A program made the position numbers and the translations under genes. A model generated the notes under the pieces. It saw only the letters and a program-made list of their open reading frames with translations. It was not told the DNA's origin and ran no database searches. Shown here one piece after another: positions 1-10,960 of a stretch of 64,000 bases of DNA (the first letter of the stretch is position 1; every line of letters starts with the position of its first letter). Source of the stretch: Dermacentor variabilis (taxonomy: Eukaryota > Arthropoda > Arachnida > Ixodida > Ixodidae); contig NC_134568.1 in the NCBI RefSeq assembly GCF_050947875.1, positions 202,335,729-202,399,728 on the forward strand, given 5' to 3'.

Positions 1-1016
1 AATGCATCCCGCCTCCCTTGGCTCTCAGGCTCTTAGCGGCCATTGTCTTATGTAAGCACAACGTAGGTTTTAGATCAACAGCTACGCCGTCACTCGTAGT
101 GACTTATTTTTGCAACTAGGTTGCAGAATCCGTGGATCTTTCTCGATTTACTCTAACATGCATAAGTTATTCTGCTCACGGTATGTCAAGTTTCTTCTTT
201 GATTCACAGTGAATCTCGCCGGAAGCTGGCGTATTATCGCGCTCATTTTCTCGCTAAGCATAATATTACGGCCTGCGGTGCGTCGCGATTCAATAAATTG
301 ATTTGGTAGTGTCCGCGGTGTACGAAAAGAGGGAAGCAGTTACGTACCATTGTGCTGTGTCGACTGTCATGGCGTGCGCCGTTCACTGCCGATGCCCCTG
401 CTCGGTGCTCGCATGTCCGTGAGTAACGCGATAACACGCACTTTGATGCACGAAGGCCCTCTGATGAGGCGCGCGAGCACAGCCTCGGTCTGCATATTTC
501 TCCTCGTGGATTTACTGTACACCCTCGCAATTTTTTAACAATATCATGCGAGTGTCGACCGCAAGGCGTGTCAACGGCTTTGTAGCGGCGAGGGCTGCAG
601 GATTGGCAACTTTATGTGCGGTCGTGCAAGACGAATTCTAGTTCGAATGTATACTGCAGCGCTGTTCGCTTTAGAGTTGCACCTCACCGCTACAGGGCCA
701 CTGACATGCCGTGCGGTCGGCGCTCGCGCGATATTGTTAAAAAATTGCAAGGGTGTACATGTTAGGAGACTGGTAACGTCACCTTGTTCCCTCGCATAGC
801 TTTTAAGTACAGGCGTGGAGCAATGGTATGGTTTATTGCATCGTTTTCGGCACGAGAACATTTGTTACACGTCGGCATTATTATGTAAATGTGTACTCGC
901 CCTGAATTATCGTTGTGCCTTCCTAAGCAGCATATGTATTCTGATTTAAGCATGTTTGACAATAGCATTGTCATTCACCCCCCCCCCCCCCCCCATTTTT
1001 TCCTTCTTGTTTATAG
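1..1016. other. Probable intron or upstream sequence, no recognisable gene
   Basis: Nothing coding is recognisable. The stretch ends in a run of 17 cytosines (978-994) and a T-rich tract leading to the AG at 1015-1016, which is the splice acceptor of the first transporter exon in the window. The preceding exon, expected to encode the start of TM4, was not found here, so most of this is probably intron. Confidence 0.5.
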
Positions 1017-1142
1017 GTTTACTTACCTTTATCAACTGCTACAATGTCAAGTGGGCAACATTTGTTCAAGACTCCCTCATGTTTGCTAAGGTCATCGCTT
1101 TGGTCATCATCATTATTGCAGGCTTTGTGCACCTTGGTCAAG
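1017..1142 (+). CDS. Transporter exon (a): end of TM4 and TM5
   Basis: The exon encodes [19 protein letters not shown] followed by a hydrophobic segment ending GFVHLGQG. It aligns with the NCYSVKAATRVQD stretch and following helix of vertebrate LAT proteins. The acceptor AG is at 1015-1016 and the donor GTAAGT starts at 1143. It begins with two bases of a split codon and ends with one base of a glycine codon completed by the next exon. The polypyrimidine tract contains 17 consecutive C residues, so its length may vary between individuals. Confidence 0.93.
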
Positions 1143-2574
1143 GTAAGTTCACTTTTCTTCTTTTAAACTCGTGCGCAATTATGTTCGGTGTAATGGACTG
1201 TCTACTCTTTCTTCAAGGATCTTCCATATTATAGCACACCCGAAAGCGTACCACTCGAAGTGCCTAAACATGCAGTGGTTTCTATGGAAATTGAGTAGAG
1301 AAATTTAAAACAATTTTTCGATCTGTGTAGTCTCTTTAAGGGGACTGACAACTGGCCAGAATGTGTTGTGAGATGTGGAAGGAAATAAAATGATCCCCAT
1401 TTGTAGTGATAGAATCCATCATGCTGTTTGCGATTTAAGTAAGAATTATAATTTTAAATTGGCAAAGAAAGTCTCAAAAACAAGTAACTGGTGAGACCTG
1501 GTGGTGAAATCTTGGTACTTCGGATGTATTCTATGAGATTACTGTATGTAAGTCTACTGTTATTAAGTACATCATAATTATTGCTTGAAATTGCAGTTGT
1601 TATATCATTAGACACTCGCGCATTATTCTATGCTTTGGAAATCAAAACACATGCACGGCTATGGCAATACGCTGAACTCCATATCACATGTAAAGGCATT
1701 GTTTCGTTTTGATCCAATTAGCTTCATTTTGACTGGTTAAATACCAAAGCAATTGGACAGGAAACCACGAAAACACGTAGTTATCATCGTATAAACAATT
1801 TGACAATTCAGAAAACATGAATGGCAGGAACATAAACTTCATAAACAAAATCATACTTTGTTACAGCACGACCACACTTGTCGTCTGCCTCCAGCAAATG
1901 CCAGCGTAGAATTGCTATTGCGCTCATCTATCACTGTCTTCAGCATGCTTCCAGTGAATGACTACATCCTCACTGCAGATCGAAAAATTCTGATAAAAAT
2001 GTTCCACGGCGTTTTCCACATTAGCATTTCATGATTAGACACTCTGACTGGTAAGCTTTTCATTGCACTTAAAAAAAATAAAAAAATATGGATACCATGA
2101 AAATTGGTTGTGAGTCCCTTTAAATGTGTGTACTGATGCCGACAACACTGATACTAGATGTGAGAGCAATCTCGGAGGCCACGCGTCAATGCACCACTCC
2201 ATTCACCCTAACACCGTTCATTTGCACTAGGCGGTGTCATTTTTCAACACGCACTAGCTGGAAACAAGAAAGTACTCTCTCACATAAATAAAAGCAAACA
2301 GAAGCATGTAAAATACAATTTCAGACAATACAATATTGTATCTAAGCGAAATAACTTCCTGCATGGCTTTTTGGTTACGTGACGATACGCGAATTGGTTA
2401 CACTGTTTCACCATCGAGCGATGCCACATGTTGTCCTTGCACCACTCTTGGAGCCATATTAAAAATATATTTCCTTGTTTATGGGATAAAAGCATGCTCA
2501 TTTCCATCAATATGACACATAATCTTCTCATTCCCACCACAATCCAGATACATCTTCTCAGAGGTAGACAGCCC
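1143..2574. other. Intron sequence, nothing recognised
   Basis: AT-rich intronic DNA with no long open frame and no element that I could name. Confidence 0.5.
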
Positions 2575-2577
2575 CTT

Positions 2578-2745
2578 TAGAGAAAGAATGAATGAGTGAG
2601 TGAGTAAAGGAACATTTATTTGGTCCAGCAAAATGCGATAAAACGCGCACCCGGCTAATCCCATGATGGGACTGACAGATCTAGTCTGCCAGCCCGATCG
2701 TGGGCGCGCTGGACGGCCAGGAAGGAAGACTGAAGTCATTCTACA
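2578..2745 (-). mobile_element. LINE 3' end fragment
   Basis: Read on the minus strand, a GC-rich stretch passes into an ACCAAATAAATG-like tail and a degenerate TCAC/TCAT tandem repeat (top strand GAATGAATGAGTGAGTGAG). This is the layout of a short, 5'-truncated non-LTR element 3' end of the CR1 type. No protein domain remains. Confidence 0.45.
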
Positions 2746-3055
2746 ATGTGCCTCTTCCAGAACACACTTGCTAAGAACAGAGCAAGTGAGTGTATTTTGG
2801 CGACTATTATTATCAAAGAGAAGTATCGCAAGGCTCCTTTGATAAAGAGCAAGTTAAGCACACAACAAACTTCTGCAGCAAGAGCAGCCCAGTATGCTTA
2901 TGGGTTGTTTGAAAACAATGTCTGGGGAGGTTTTGGAAGTTTTGGCGTATGCGCGCACACACACACAGTGAAGAGAAGGACACGCACATGAAAAGTCTTG
3001 TTTGCCTATGTGTAATTGGCTGGTGGACCAGGCTTTGTCAGAGTGATCCAAAATA

Positions 3056-3531
3056 CAGGGTGTTTCAGCAAACACTTTCAACATTCTTTAAGAATTGCCT
3101 GTGGCAGATAGCACAATTCTAGTCCATGAGCCAGTCTACTCTAACTTCCTTATGACACATTGTGCAATTTACAAATTCTAGTGGGTGAGACTGCAAGGCA
3201 TATCCACTTGAAAAGTGTTGTGTGGATGGCGCCATTTACAAGATATGTGCCGTCAAGCTTGCAGCAAAAATGCACTGTTGTTCCACTTACTTTCTCAACA
3301 TGCATTGAAGCACTAAAGTAACTAGAACACCAATCCATTCCTCCACAGTTTGAGAATTATTATGTTGAAATAAGTGTCATCCTGAGAATCCATTCTAAGT
3401 GGATCTGCCTTGTGGACTCCCTGGCTAAAATTTATAAATTGCAATGTGTGTTATAAGGTAATTAGCTAAAAACTTAGTGATGCAACTGGCAATTGCTAAA
3501 AATTTTTGAAAGTGTTCACTGACACACCTGG
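3056..3531. mobile_element. Miniature inverted-repeat element with TA flanks
   Basis: The left end starts CAGGGTGTTTCAGCAAACAC and the right end, read in reverse complement, starts CCAGGTGTGTCAGTGAACAC. Similarity continues for about 45 bp on each arm, with CTTTCAA shared and an AATTGCC match further in. Both ends abut TA dinucleotides, suggesting Tc1/mariner-type mobilisation. There is no coding capacity. Confidence 0.6.
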
Positions 3532-3536
3532 TATAT

Positions 3537-3550
3537 ACATAAATAAATAA

Positions 3551-3590
<40 letters not shown>
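3537..3590. repeat. (TAAA)n/(TA)n microsatellite
   Basis: Four to five TAAA-type units pass directly into about 20 TA units, followed by a C-rich tract. Confidence 0.9.
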
Positions 3591-3695
3591 CTTTTACAAC
3601 CCCCTCCCCCCCTGCCTCCCCTTATTTGTGAGTCACTGTTGTTGGAGCTTCTGTAATGCTCACATAGGAGATATCCGCATTTGTTGACCCACCCT

Positions 3696-3910
3696 GGTTG
3701 CTAGTGGCTATGGTGTTGGTTGGGCTGCTAAGCACGAGGTTGCAGGATCAAATTCCGGCCACGGCGGCCACATTTCGATGGGGGTGAAATGCGAAAACAC
3801 CCATGTGCTTAGATTTAGGTGCACGTTAAAGAACCCCAGATGGTCCAAATTTCCGGAGTCCCCCACTACGGTGTGCCTCATATTCAGAAAGTGGTTTTGG
3901 CACAAAAAAA
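3696..3910 (+). mobile_element. tRNA-derived SINE (tick Ruka-like)
   Basis: The head contains an A-box-like GTTGCTAGTGGC and a B-box-like CAGGATCAAATTCCGG, so it resembles a tRNA with internal Pol III promoter boxes. The body includes GGTGCACGTTAAAGAACCCC and CCCCCACTACGGTGTGCCTC, followed by a tail beginning GGCACAAAAAAA. I recognise these strings from tRNA-derived SINEs of ixodid ticks. It lies in sense orientation in a transporter intron. Confidence 0.8.
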
Positions 3911-4035
3911 CACACTTTTTTTAAATCCGAATTTATCGTATACGTTGTATATTTGGTAAATGCTGAAGTTTATGCTGAGTAGTGGCTTTACATGTGCCCT
4001 TTATATAAACCCTTATGTTTAGCTCCTTAAAGGTG

Positions 4036-4080
4036 TTATTATTATTATTATTGTTGTTGTTGTTGTTGTTATTATTATTA
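4036..4080. repeat. (ATT)n/(GTT)n microsatellite
   Basis: About five ATT units, six GTT units and again ATT units form a compound trinucleotide repeat. Confidence 0.85.
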
Positions 4081-4271
4081 CATAATTTCTAGTGTCCTAC
4101 TTACTAGCGTTCTCTAAATATTTGTCTAGTACCATTTAAAACGATTTGCTTTCATTGTGTCAAGCACGTTTATTTTTGGTGTTTTGAACTGTGAATGAGT
4201 TTCTAACTGCTGGCGCTAATGTAGCTGTACAATGTATTTGTCAAACATGCATGTTTTTTTCTTGTGAGATA

Positions 4272-4500
4272 GACCAGCCACTTTAGCCTAGCGGCTACGA
4301 TGTTGCGCTGTTGAGCTCACTCGAGGCCGCAGATTCGATCTTGGCCGCTTGATGGAGGCGAACTTTAAAAGTGCTCGTAACTGTGCATTGAGTGCGCATT
4401 AGATAACCACATGTGGTCAAAATAATCTGGAGCCCTCACTACGGCGTGCTTCATAATCAGATCATGGATTTGCCACATCAGGCCGCAGAGCTTAATTATA
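4272..4500 (+). mobile_element. tRNA-derived SINE, second subfamily
   Basis: TTAGCCTAGCGGCTACG resembles an A box and GCAGATTCGATCTTGG a B box. The body has GTGGTCAAAATAATCTGGAG and CCTCACTACGGCGTGCTTC, which parallels the body of the SINE at 3696. Two related SINEs therefore sit within 600 bp in the same orientation. Confidence 0.75.
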
Positions 4501-4629
4501 TAGGTGTGGGATTGGTGTCTTCTTTGTCGTACATGTTCCTTTCTTTGTTTCCTTTCTTTTCTTTCCTTTTTTTGTGCAGCTTTTATTTTAATCAAGCCAC
4601 AAACATGTGTAGTTATTGATGGCAACCTT

Positions 4630-6680
4630 TGCAGTATAGTACTTTCATGAAGCTCTGCATATTGTTAGTTCTTCCAAAAATGTAGTTTATCAAACTATTT
4701 TGACAGGATCAAAGTCATGTGATCTGTACCTGTGCTGTCCTCTCGAATGGAATGGAATAGCTGGCCCATTGTGCTGTTCAGGAGTAACAGATGGCAGGTG
4801 GGCAGTGCCAAGTATGAGGCAGTGCCATTGGTGTTTCTTGCGAAGTGTTGCCACATGCTGAAATGCTTGTGCTGACCTCTTTGTCATTAATCTTAAATTT
4901 ACTTCATTCTTCAACAGCTTTTGGTGGTACTTGTTTTGCATTTATAGGTGCATTGGTTTATTATCATTTTCTTTACACTAGCATTTACTTCCTATTTTTC
5001 GTGTGTTTCAGGTAACATAGGAAACCTCCGGAACATGTTTGAAGGGACAACTACGGATCCTGGGCTCATTTGCTTGTCATTTTATTCTGGTCTCTTTTCC
5101 TACGCAGGATGGTAAGCTGAAAAAATCATCTACGCATCCAAATGCATGCACATTCATAGCATTGAATTCAAGATATCTGTTGCCATGTGGTTTGGAGTAA
5201 AGCAAATTTTGTTTGTGTGTTTGATGTTAAAGCTGTTTTCACAAACTGCAAAATCCAATCTGTAAGGGAAGCTAATTGGTTCTTGTTAATAAACACTGTT
5301 GTGCTATTGTTTTATGCCCTAAAAGAGCACTGACACAAACATTTTGTATCTTGTCTTTTCTGTTGTAATAAGTAGCCAATGACCCAGTTATTACAACATG
5401 AAACCTTGTTTGCTTCAGCACATGATGGTTAATTATTTCATCCCTTCTTTATTGCGACTAGCCCAACTTTCGATGTCAGAGCCATGAAAGGGAACAGTAG
5501 ATTTGTAAACGCAGCTAGTCACATGATTGCACAAAACTGTGACGCGAACAATGACGTGCAAGATTCGTTGTCGCTAGTTGTTTTCTTTTTTTTCATCTTT
5601 GTGCGCACGTACTGCGCCATGTCGTCTCTGTCCTCGTTGTTGTCCTTGGTTTGTGGTCTAGCAGTGACAATTTTCTGCTGATAGGAGTCGTCGCCATACT
5701 AGGCATGGCCGATAACTTTTTGGCATAGACATCTTCAAGCTAACTGCCTTTCCCACATGGCAACCCTGCTGGAATGACTGCTTTGCTTTTAGCAGCTGCA
5801 GATAGGCTTCAACATAGGTCCATGCTAGCGCCATCTTGGCAACAGCTGGTTTCCCCATAGATGAAGGCACCATATATTTTTCTTAAAAATCGAGCAAGAG
5901 TATCGTGTGTTTTGATGAGCCACCTAGACAATTAAATGCGACCTTCCTGGAAATTTTCAGTAAGGCAAAGTAGAGGTAAGCGTAAAATCAGTTTTTTTTT
6001 CTTATATGCTCGAAATGGAGGGGAGCAAACGCAGCTGTTCAGTGGGGTCCACTCCTTCGTCCATTGGTATGCAGAAACTCCATCCGCTTCTGCATATACC
6101 CAGCCCTGAACGTGTTAGGCGCAAGTCACTGATGCAATATGCAACCGACATCATGCTGTAGTACTTGCATTTTGTGCATGGTCAGTGCAGCATAGTCAAT
6201 GCAGATAGTGTGGGAGATTTCAACAAGCATGACAGAAACTGTTGCAGTCACACAGAGAGCGTCCCACTACGACTAACAACTGAGGAAGACTGGAAGGGTG
6301 GCAACAAAGGGCTAGGTCGTGGGACGAGCAAGAGCACATACAAGGATCAGGGTAGCCAACACAAACTTGTGACGTAGAGCTGTTTTATGCTCTAGGATGC
6401 TTAAAAAGGCATGTTGTCAATTTCGCGACGTTCTGTGGTTTGTAGTTTTCTGCATGAACATACTTGTAAAATTGAGTTCTTTTTAAGCTATTTGCCATTG
6501 ATATTTTGTAGATGTGTATGTGTCTACCGGAATCGATTTGACAGGCTGTCTGGACTTCGAAATTTGTGTCAGTACTTCTTTAAAATGTTGTGCCAATATT
6601 CTGAAGTGAATATTTTCATCTGTGGTTTATTGTTAAATTGTGTTCTTAAAGCAACCTTGGTAATGAATTTTTTAAAGAAA
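4630..6680. other. Intron sequence flanking exon (b), nothing else recognised
   Basis: Apart from the exon at 5012-5111, no element or RNA gene could be named here. Short open frames lack family motifs. Confidence 0.4.
5012..5111 (+). CDS. Transporter exon (b): loop and TM6 gate region
   Basis: The 100-nt exon encodes an extracellular-loop segment (GNIGNLRNMFEGTTTDPG) and then LICLSFYSGLFSYAGW. The phenylalanine in SGLF corresponds to the gating phenylalanine of TM6 in LAT-type transporters, and it is conserved here. The tryptophan codon is split across the following intron. The donor GTAAGC begins at 5112. Confidence 0.94.
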
Positions 6681-6684
6681 TATA

Positions 6685-6842
6685 GTTGAATGCCTCTATA
6701 ACGAAATGACCTGTATAATGAAGGAATAATTCCATCCCAGTTCTATTGAGAGTTATCCGATAGGCAACCTTTACAATGAAGTGACCTGTGTACCGAATTA
6801 TTCTGGAGGCCCCAAGCATGTCATTATAATGGCGTTTAACTT
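6685..6842. mobile_element. Short pogo/Tigger-like miniature element
   Basis: The left end GTTGAATGCCTCTATAACGA and the reverse complement of the right end (AGTTAAACGCCATTATAATG) are diverged inverted repeats. They resemble the ends of the larger element at 19551-23644. The core is about 120 bp and non-coding. Confidence 0.5.
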
Positions 6843-7120
6843 GCGGTGAAACCATGTTATTGCAACACATTGAAAGGGTGAAGTTTATTTGTACTCACTT
6901 TTTAGGCTTTCAAGGAACATTCAAATTTTGTTGTAAGAGTTAAGCATTGTGCTAGGAAGCTTACTTCTTATAAAAAAAAAAAAATGGATGTTGTATTTGG
7001 TGTCTACTTTTTAGTCTTTTCAGCCTACATTGTGCTGTCAATGTTTGATTCCTTTCATTAATAATAAATTGTTTGTTCATGGCATTGTCGTGGTGCTTTC
7101 CTTTTTTTTTCATTTTCTAG

Positions 7121-7165
7121 GAACTACTTGAACTTTGTAACTGAGGAATTGAAGAACCCTTTTAG
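7121..7165 (+). CDS. Transporter exon (c): NYLNFVTEELKNPF
   Basis: This 45-nt micro-exon carries the most conserved LAT signature, read as W-NYLNFVTEELKNPF-R across its two split codons. The acceptor follows a strong T-rich tract. The donor is GTATGT at 7166. It is too short to be found by ORF length and was located by protein motif and frame continuity. Confidence 0.95.
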
Positions 7166-7683
7166 GTATGTGCTTACATTTTCTTGTTTCATTTGAGCCT
7201 GGTGCTCTTACCATTGATTGTTTTTATACATCATTTGGGTGTACATGAATATTAGAGGAAAATGTTAATGTTGCCAATGATAGGACATCCTCTAGTCCTG
7301 CAAAGTAAAAATGGCCTTGAAAGACCAATGTATTGAGAATATTGGAGATGTCAGTAAGGAGGCCATGGCAACTCCTGTGTTTGACAAAACAACTTTAAAA
7401 ATTGTTTTAGTGATTCACTCAGCTGCTGTTGTAGTAAAACAGGTTGATTAGCTAGTTGGTAATTCATTGTGACACTGTTTGAAAGGCCCAGGCTGTGTTC
7501 GATGCAGCTTCTAAATTTTCATTATAGCCTGTGCTGTCGTACTATCTTCATATTTATTTGCAGAAGATATGTCTGCTACCTTTCACTGTTTAGCTCTGGT
7601 TCTGCTGTGCAACATAAAACCATCACTTTATTATTGTATGCGTCTTCACTATGCTCCAATGCTCCAATGTTTTGTTTCCACAG

Positions 7684-7807
7684 GAACTTGCCATTTGCTA
7701 TCTACATTTCATTACCCATGGTGACAATCATATACCTCCTTGCCAATGTGTCATACTTTGTTGTCCTCACTGCTGATGAAGTTCAGTCAGCAAATGCTGT
7801 GGCTGTG
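7684..7807 (+). CDS. Transporter exon (d): TM7 and following loop
   Basis: It begins by completing the arginine codon and reads NLPFAIYISLPMVTIIYLL, then ANVSYFVVLTADEVQS and ANAVAV. This is the RNLP motif plus TM7 of SLC7 light chains. The intron before it is only about 0.5 kb, and the open frame runs a little into the flanking introns. The donor GTAAGT is at 7808. Confidence 0.95.
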
Positions 7808-8641
7808 GTAAGTGCACTTGTTGCCCAATTTAATGTGCAACCATTGCCTTGCACACAAATCTCTGTTGTCTCTGTAGGAAAATGGGCATCAGACATGTCC
7901 TAGGATTTTTGTGAGGATGTTGCCTGTGCTTGTCAGCTCAAGATATGTCATATGTATTGCACATAGCATTGCATAATTTCTAGGAAAGCAGGTTTTTCAT
8001 TTCCTCTGAACAGAAATGAAAAATTGTTTAAATTTGAGACAAAATACCAGTAACCAGTCTATGAAGTTATTTTCTCAAGGCTAAAAATAAAATAATGCTC
8101 AAAATCCTGTAGATCACAACAATGATAAGGCTAAAATAAACAGGAAATGTTCTAATCCGTCTAGTTAACGATTATGTGAACAGTTCGTTCGTCTCTTTAG
8201 AGTTGTTTGTGACCATCCTTCTGGCTGTGAGTGTTTGTGGAAAAGTGTAGTTACAGCTTTTCATCGTGGTCACTGCTTTGTTTGAATGTGTGCATTTATA
8301 TTTGTTAAGGCCTTGTGCACATATATTTGCTTCGGAAAATTTTCATTGTATTCACAACAGTAGCATCTGGGTAAACTGTTGCAAATATTTTTTGAACATT
8401 TTTGTATGTTGCAGTTTGCTTGATATCTATTTTGAAATATGGTTCTTCTAGTCATTTAATGTATAATTTGTTATGCGGACAAACCTAATTTATGCACGAC
8501 TTCATGAATTATGTGTGAACAGACAAGCAGCTGAGGAACAAGATAAACAAAGGGCATTGTTTATGTTGCTGCTTTTATAGGCATAATAGAAGTTATAGTG
8601 ATGTAAAAACCTTAACTTTTGCACTGGTGTTTGCATTGCAG

Positions 8642-8745
8642 ACATTTGGGGAGAAAGTTCTTGGTGTGATGTCGTGGATTATGCCAGTCTCTGTGGCACT
8701 TTCTACATTTGGAGGCCTCAATGGTGGAATATTTGCATCCTCTCG
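8642..8745 (+). CDS. Transporter exon (e): TM8
   Basis: The exon encodes [20 protein letters not shown] followed by [15 protein letters not shown]. It matches the VMSWIIPV and FGG(L/V)NG..(A/T)SSR core of TM8 in LAT and y+LAT proteins. The arginine codon is split with the next exon. Acceptor CAG at 8639-8641 and donor GTAAGT at 8746. Confidence 0.95.
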
Positions 8746-8984
8746 GTAAGTTAAATGGTTAAATGTGGTTTCAGAGAGGTGCTACAAAAATTCACGCTTT
8801 TCTCATAACGCATATTTGTTTTGAATAACAGCAAATTAAAGCTTTAATTCGCTTTAATTCTGAAATACTTTTTGACGAGGACATTCTAATTCGCATACAC
8901 GAAGCATTGACTACTGGCCATTTAAAGAACGTTCGACTTCAATTCTTATGTAGAAAACCCTTATAAATCACCATTTAAACAATA

Positions 8985-9180
8985 TCATAAGAAGCCAACA
9001 AACACTGACACGAAGGACAACATAGGGGAAATTACTTGTGCTTACTAAATAAAATAAAGAAATTATATATAAATGGAAATGAAGGTGGATGAAAAAACAA
9101 CTTGCCCCAGGTGGGGAACGATCCCATGTCTTCGCATTACGCGTGCGATGCACTACCAATTGAGCTACCGCGGCGCCATT
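8985..9180 (-). mobile_element. Ruka-like SINE, minus copy with tRNA head
   Basis: The minus strand reads GGTAGCTCAATTGGTAGTGC (A box) and, 40 bp on, GGGATCGTTCCCCACC (B-box region), then a tail with TTTTTTCATCCAC and CAAGTAATTTCCCC. This is a tRNA-like head joined to a conserved SINE body. It faces a second copy of the same body across about 160 bp. Confidence 0.8.
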
Positions 9181-9334
9181 TCCCCATCCACTTTCTTGGG
9201 TAATTATGTTTCCTAGTAGAACCCTGGGAGTGTTAGCCAGCGCCACCACGCACAGACCTTGGCGGCGGACGTGGAACGTCCTTTCTGCCGCAGGCGTCAC
9301 GAGAACGTGATCTTTTTGGGTGAAGGCGACTGGT

Positions 9335-9530
9335 CAGTAGTTGTGTGTTCGGTCCCCACCTGCGGCAAGTTGTTTTTTCATCCACTTTCATTTCCATTAA
9401 TTTATTGTTTCTTTATTTCATTTATTAAGCACAAGTAATTTCCCCTATGTTGTAATTGGTGTCAGTGTTTGTTACGAGGCTTCTTATGATATGACTAATA
9501 ATAAATCGGGCCCCTCGGTTAATCCCCTTC
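9335..9530 (+). mobile_element. Ruka-like SINE, plus copy with truncated head
   Basis: The plus strand repeats the body of the 8985 copy (CACCTGCGGCAAGTTG, then TTTTTTCATCCAC, then CAAGTAATTTCCCC, ending near GGGCCCCTCGG). Only the B-box side of the tRNA head remains. The two copies form inverted arms of about 140 bp. Confidence 0.75.
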
Positions 9531-9599
9531 CTTCTCGTTCGTTTAAACAATATGAAATAGGGGCTCGTTAATTGCTACAATGTAAGGGTAGTGAACTTG

Positions 9600-10960
9600 T
9601 CACATTTACATGCCAAGTTTCTTTCTCACCGATTTCAGGCTGCGTCCATTTTTTATGGCTTCTTCAGTTTTTCTCGCGTTACAGTTTCGAATATCCCTCA
9701 TTTTCGCCTTGTTGATCAGTTTTGACAGTTCCGCGAATTCTATCTTATCTCTTGAGTTGGACACTTTCATTTTTGTCGTTTCTTTATTAGGTCCTTTGTT
9801 ACTTGGGAGAGCTTGCCTACTGCTTGCCTTGGTGCCTTGCCTCCCACTTCAATTGCCTCCCACTTCTGAAGCCAACCTAGTTACGGTATCATTCAGTAGC
9901 TCTATGTCATCGTCATCTCTCTGTTCTAAGGCTGCATATTTGTTTGCAAGTACCAGCCTGAATTTGTCTGCTCTTACCCTTACTGCCTCTAGGTTGACCT
10001 GTTTCTTCTTGACCAATTTTTCTCTTTCTCTCTTCAAATTGAGGCGAATCCTAGCCCTCACTAACCTATGATCACTGCACTTTACCCTACCTATCACTTA
10101 TACATCCTGCACTATGCTGGGATCAGCAGAAAGTATGAAGTCAATTTTGATTTCTTGTTTCACCATTAAGTCTTTTGCAGGTCCACTTTCTGTTGCTACG
10201 CTTCCTGAAAAAGGTGTTCATTATTCGAAGCTTTTTCCTTTCTGCGAATTATATCAGCATCTCTCCTCTAGCGTTCCTAGAATCAATGCCATAGTTGCGA
10301 ATTGCTTGTTCACCAGCCTGCTTTTTCCTCACTTTTGCATTGAAGTCATCCATTACTATAGTATATTGAGTTTGCACTTTTCTCATCGCTAATTCAACAT
10401 TTTCATAAAACTGATCTATTTCCTCATCATTGTGACTGGATGTTGGAGCGAAGGCTTGTACTACCTTTAATTTATACCTCTTATTAAGTTTGATTACGAC
10501 TACAGCTACCCTCTCAATAATGCTGTAGAATTCGTCAATGTTGCCTGCTATATCCTTACGGATTATGAATCCTACCCCATATTGCTTCTTATCTGGGAGA
10601 CCCCCATAGCAAAGGACATCCGTTATTCACCAATGTGTAAGCCTCACCAGTTCTTCTAATCTTACTAAGGCTGACGATATCTCAAACAATGTCTGATAGT
10701 TCCTTAAAGAGTCCTGCTAAGCTAGCCTCACTCGACAGAGTTCAGCAATTAAAGGTTGACAGGGTCAGTTTCCATTGGCGGCCTGTCCGGACGCAGAGAT
10801 TCTTAGCACCCTCTGCTGCATTACAGGTCTGACCGCCGCCTTGGTCAGGTGCTCCACAGCTGCTGGGGACTGAGGGCCATGGGTTAATTGTAGGAATCAT
10901 TCGGGAGGTAGTGGCCAAATACTGCACGAGGGAGGCCAATTCCCGTTCTGGTGAGGGAGT
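9600..10960 (-). pseudogene. RTE-type LINE copy A: 5' UTR plus endonuclease region only
   Basis: On the minus strand this copy runs from 5' untranslated sequence through the apurinic endonuclease region to the linker that precedes reverse transcriptase. The readable protein includes VKCSDHRLVRARIRL, the conserved SDH of the exonuclease-endonuclease-phosphatase fold, and then a lysine-rich linker. It is closely similar to 22380-23589. Several frameshifts and stops make it a pseudogene. It lacks RT although LINE truncation normally removes the 5' end, so the 3' part was probably lost by a later deletion. Confidence 0.85.

Noticed and set aside
9105..9180. Functional tRNA gene on the minus strand
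   Set aside because: A and B boxes are present, but the sequence runs into a SINE body and a matching inverted copy lies nearby. No standard acceptor stem was found.
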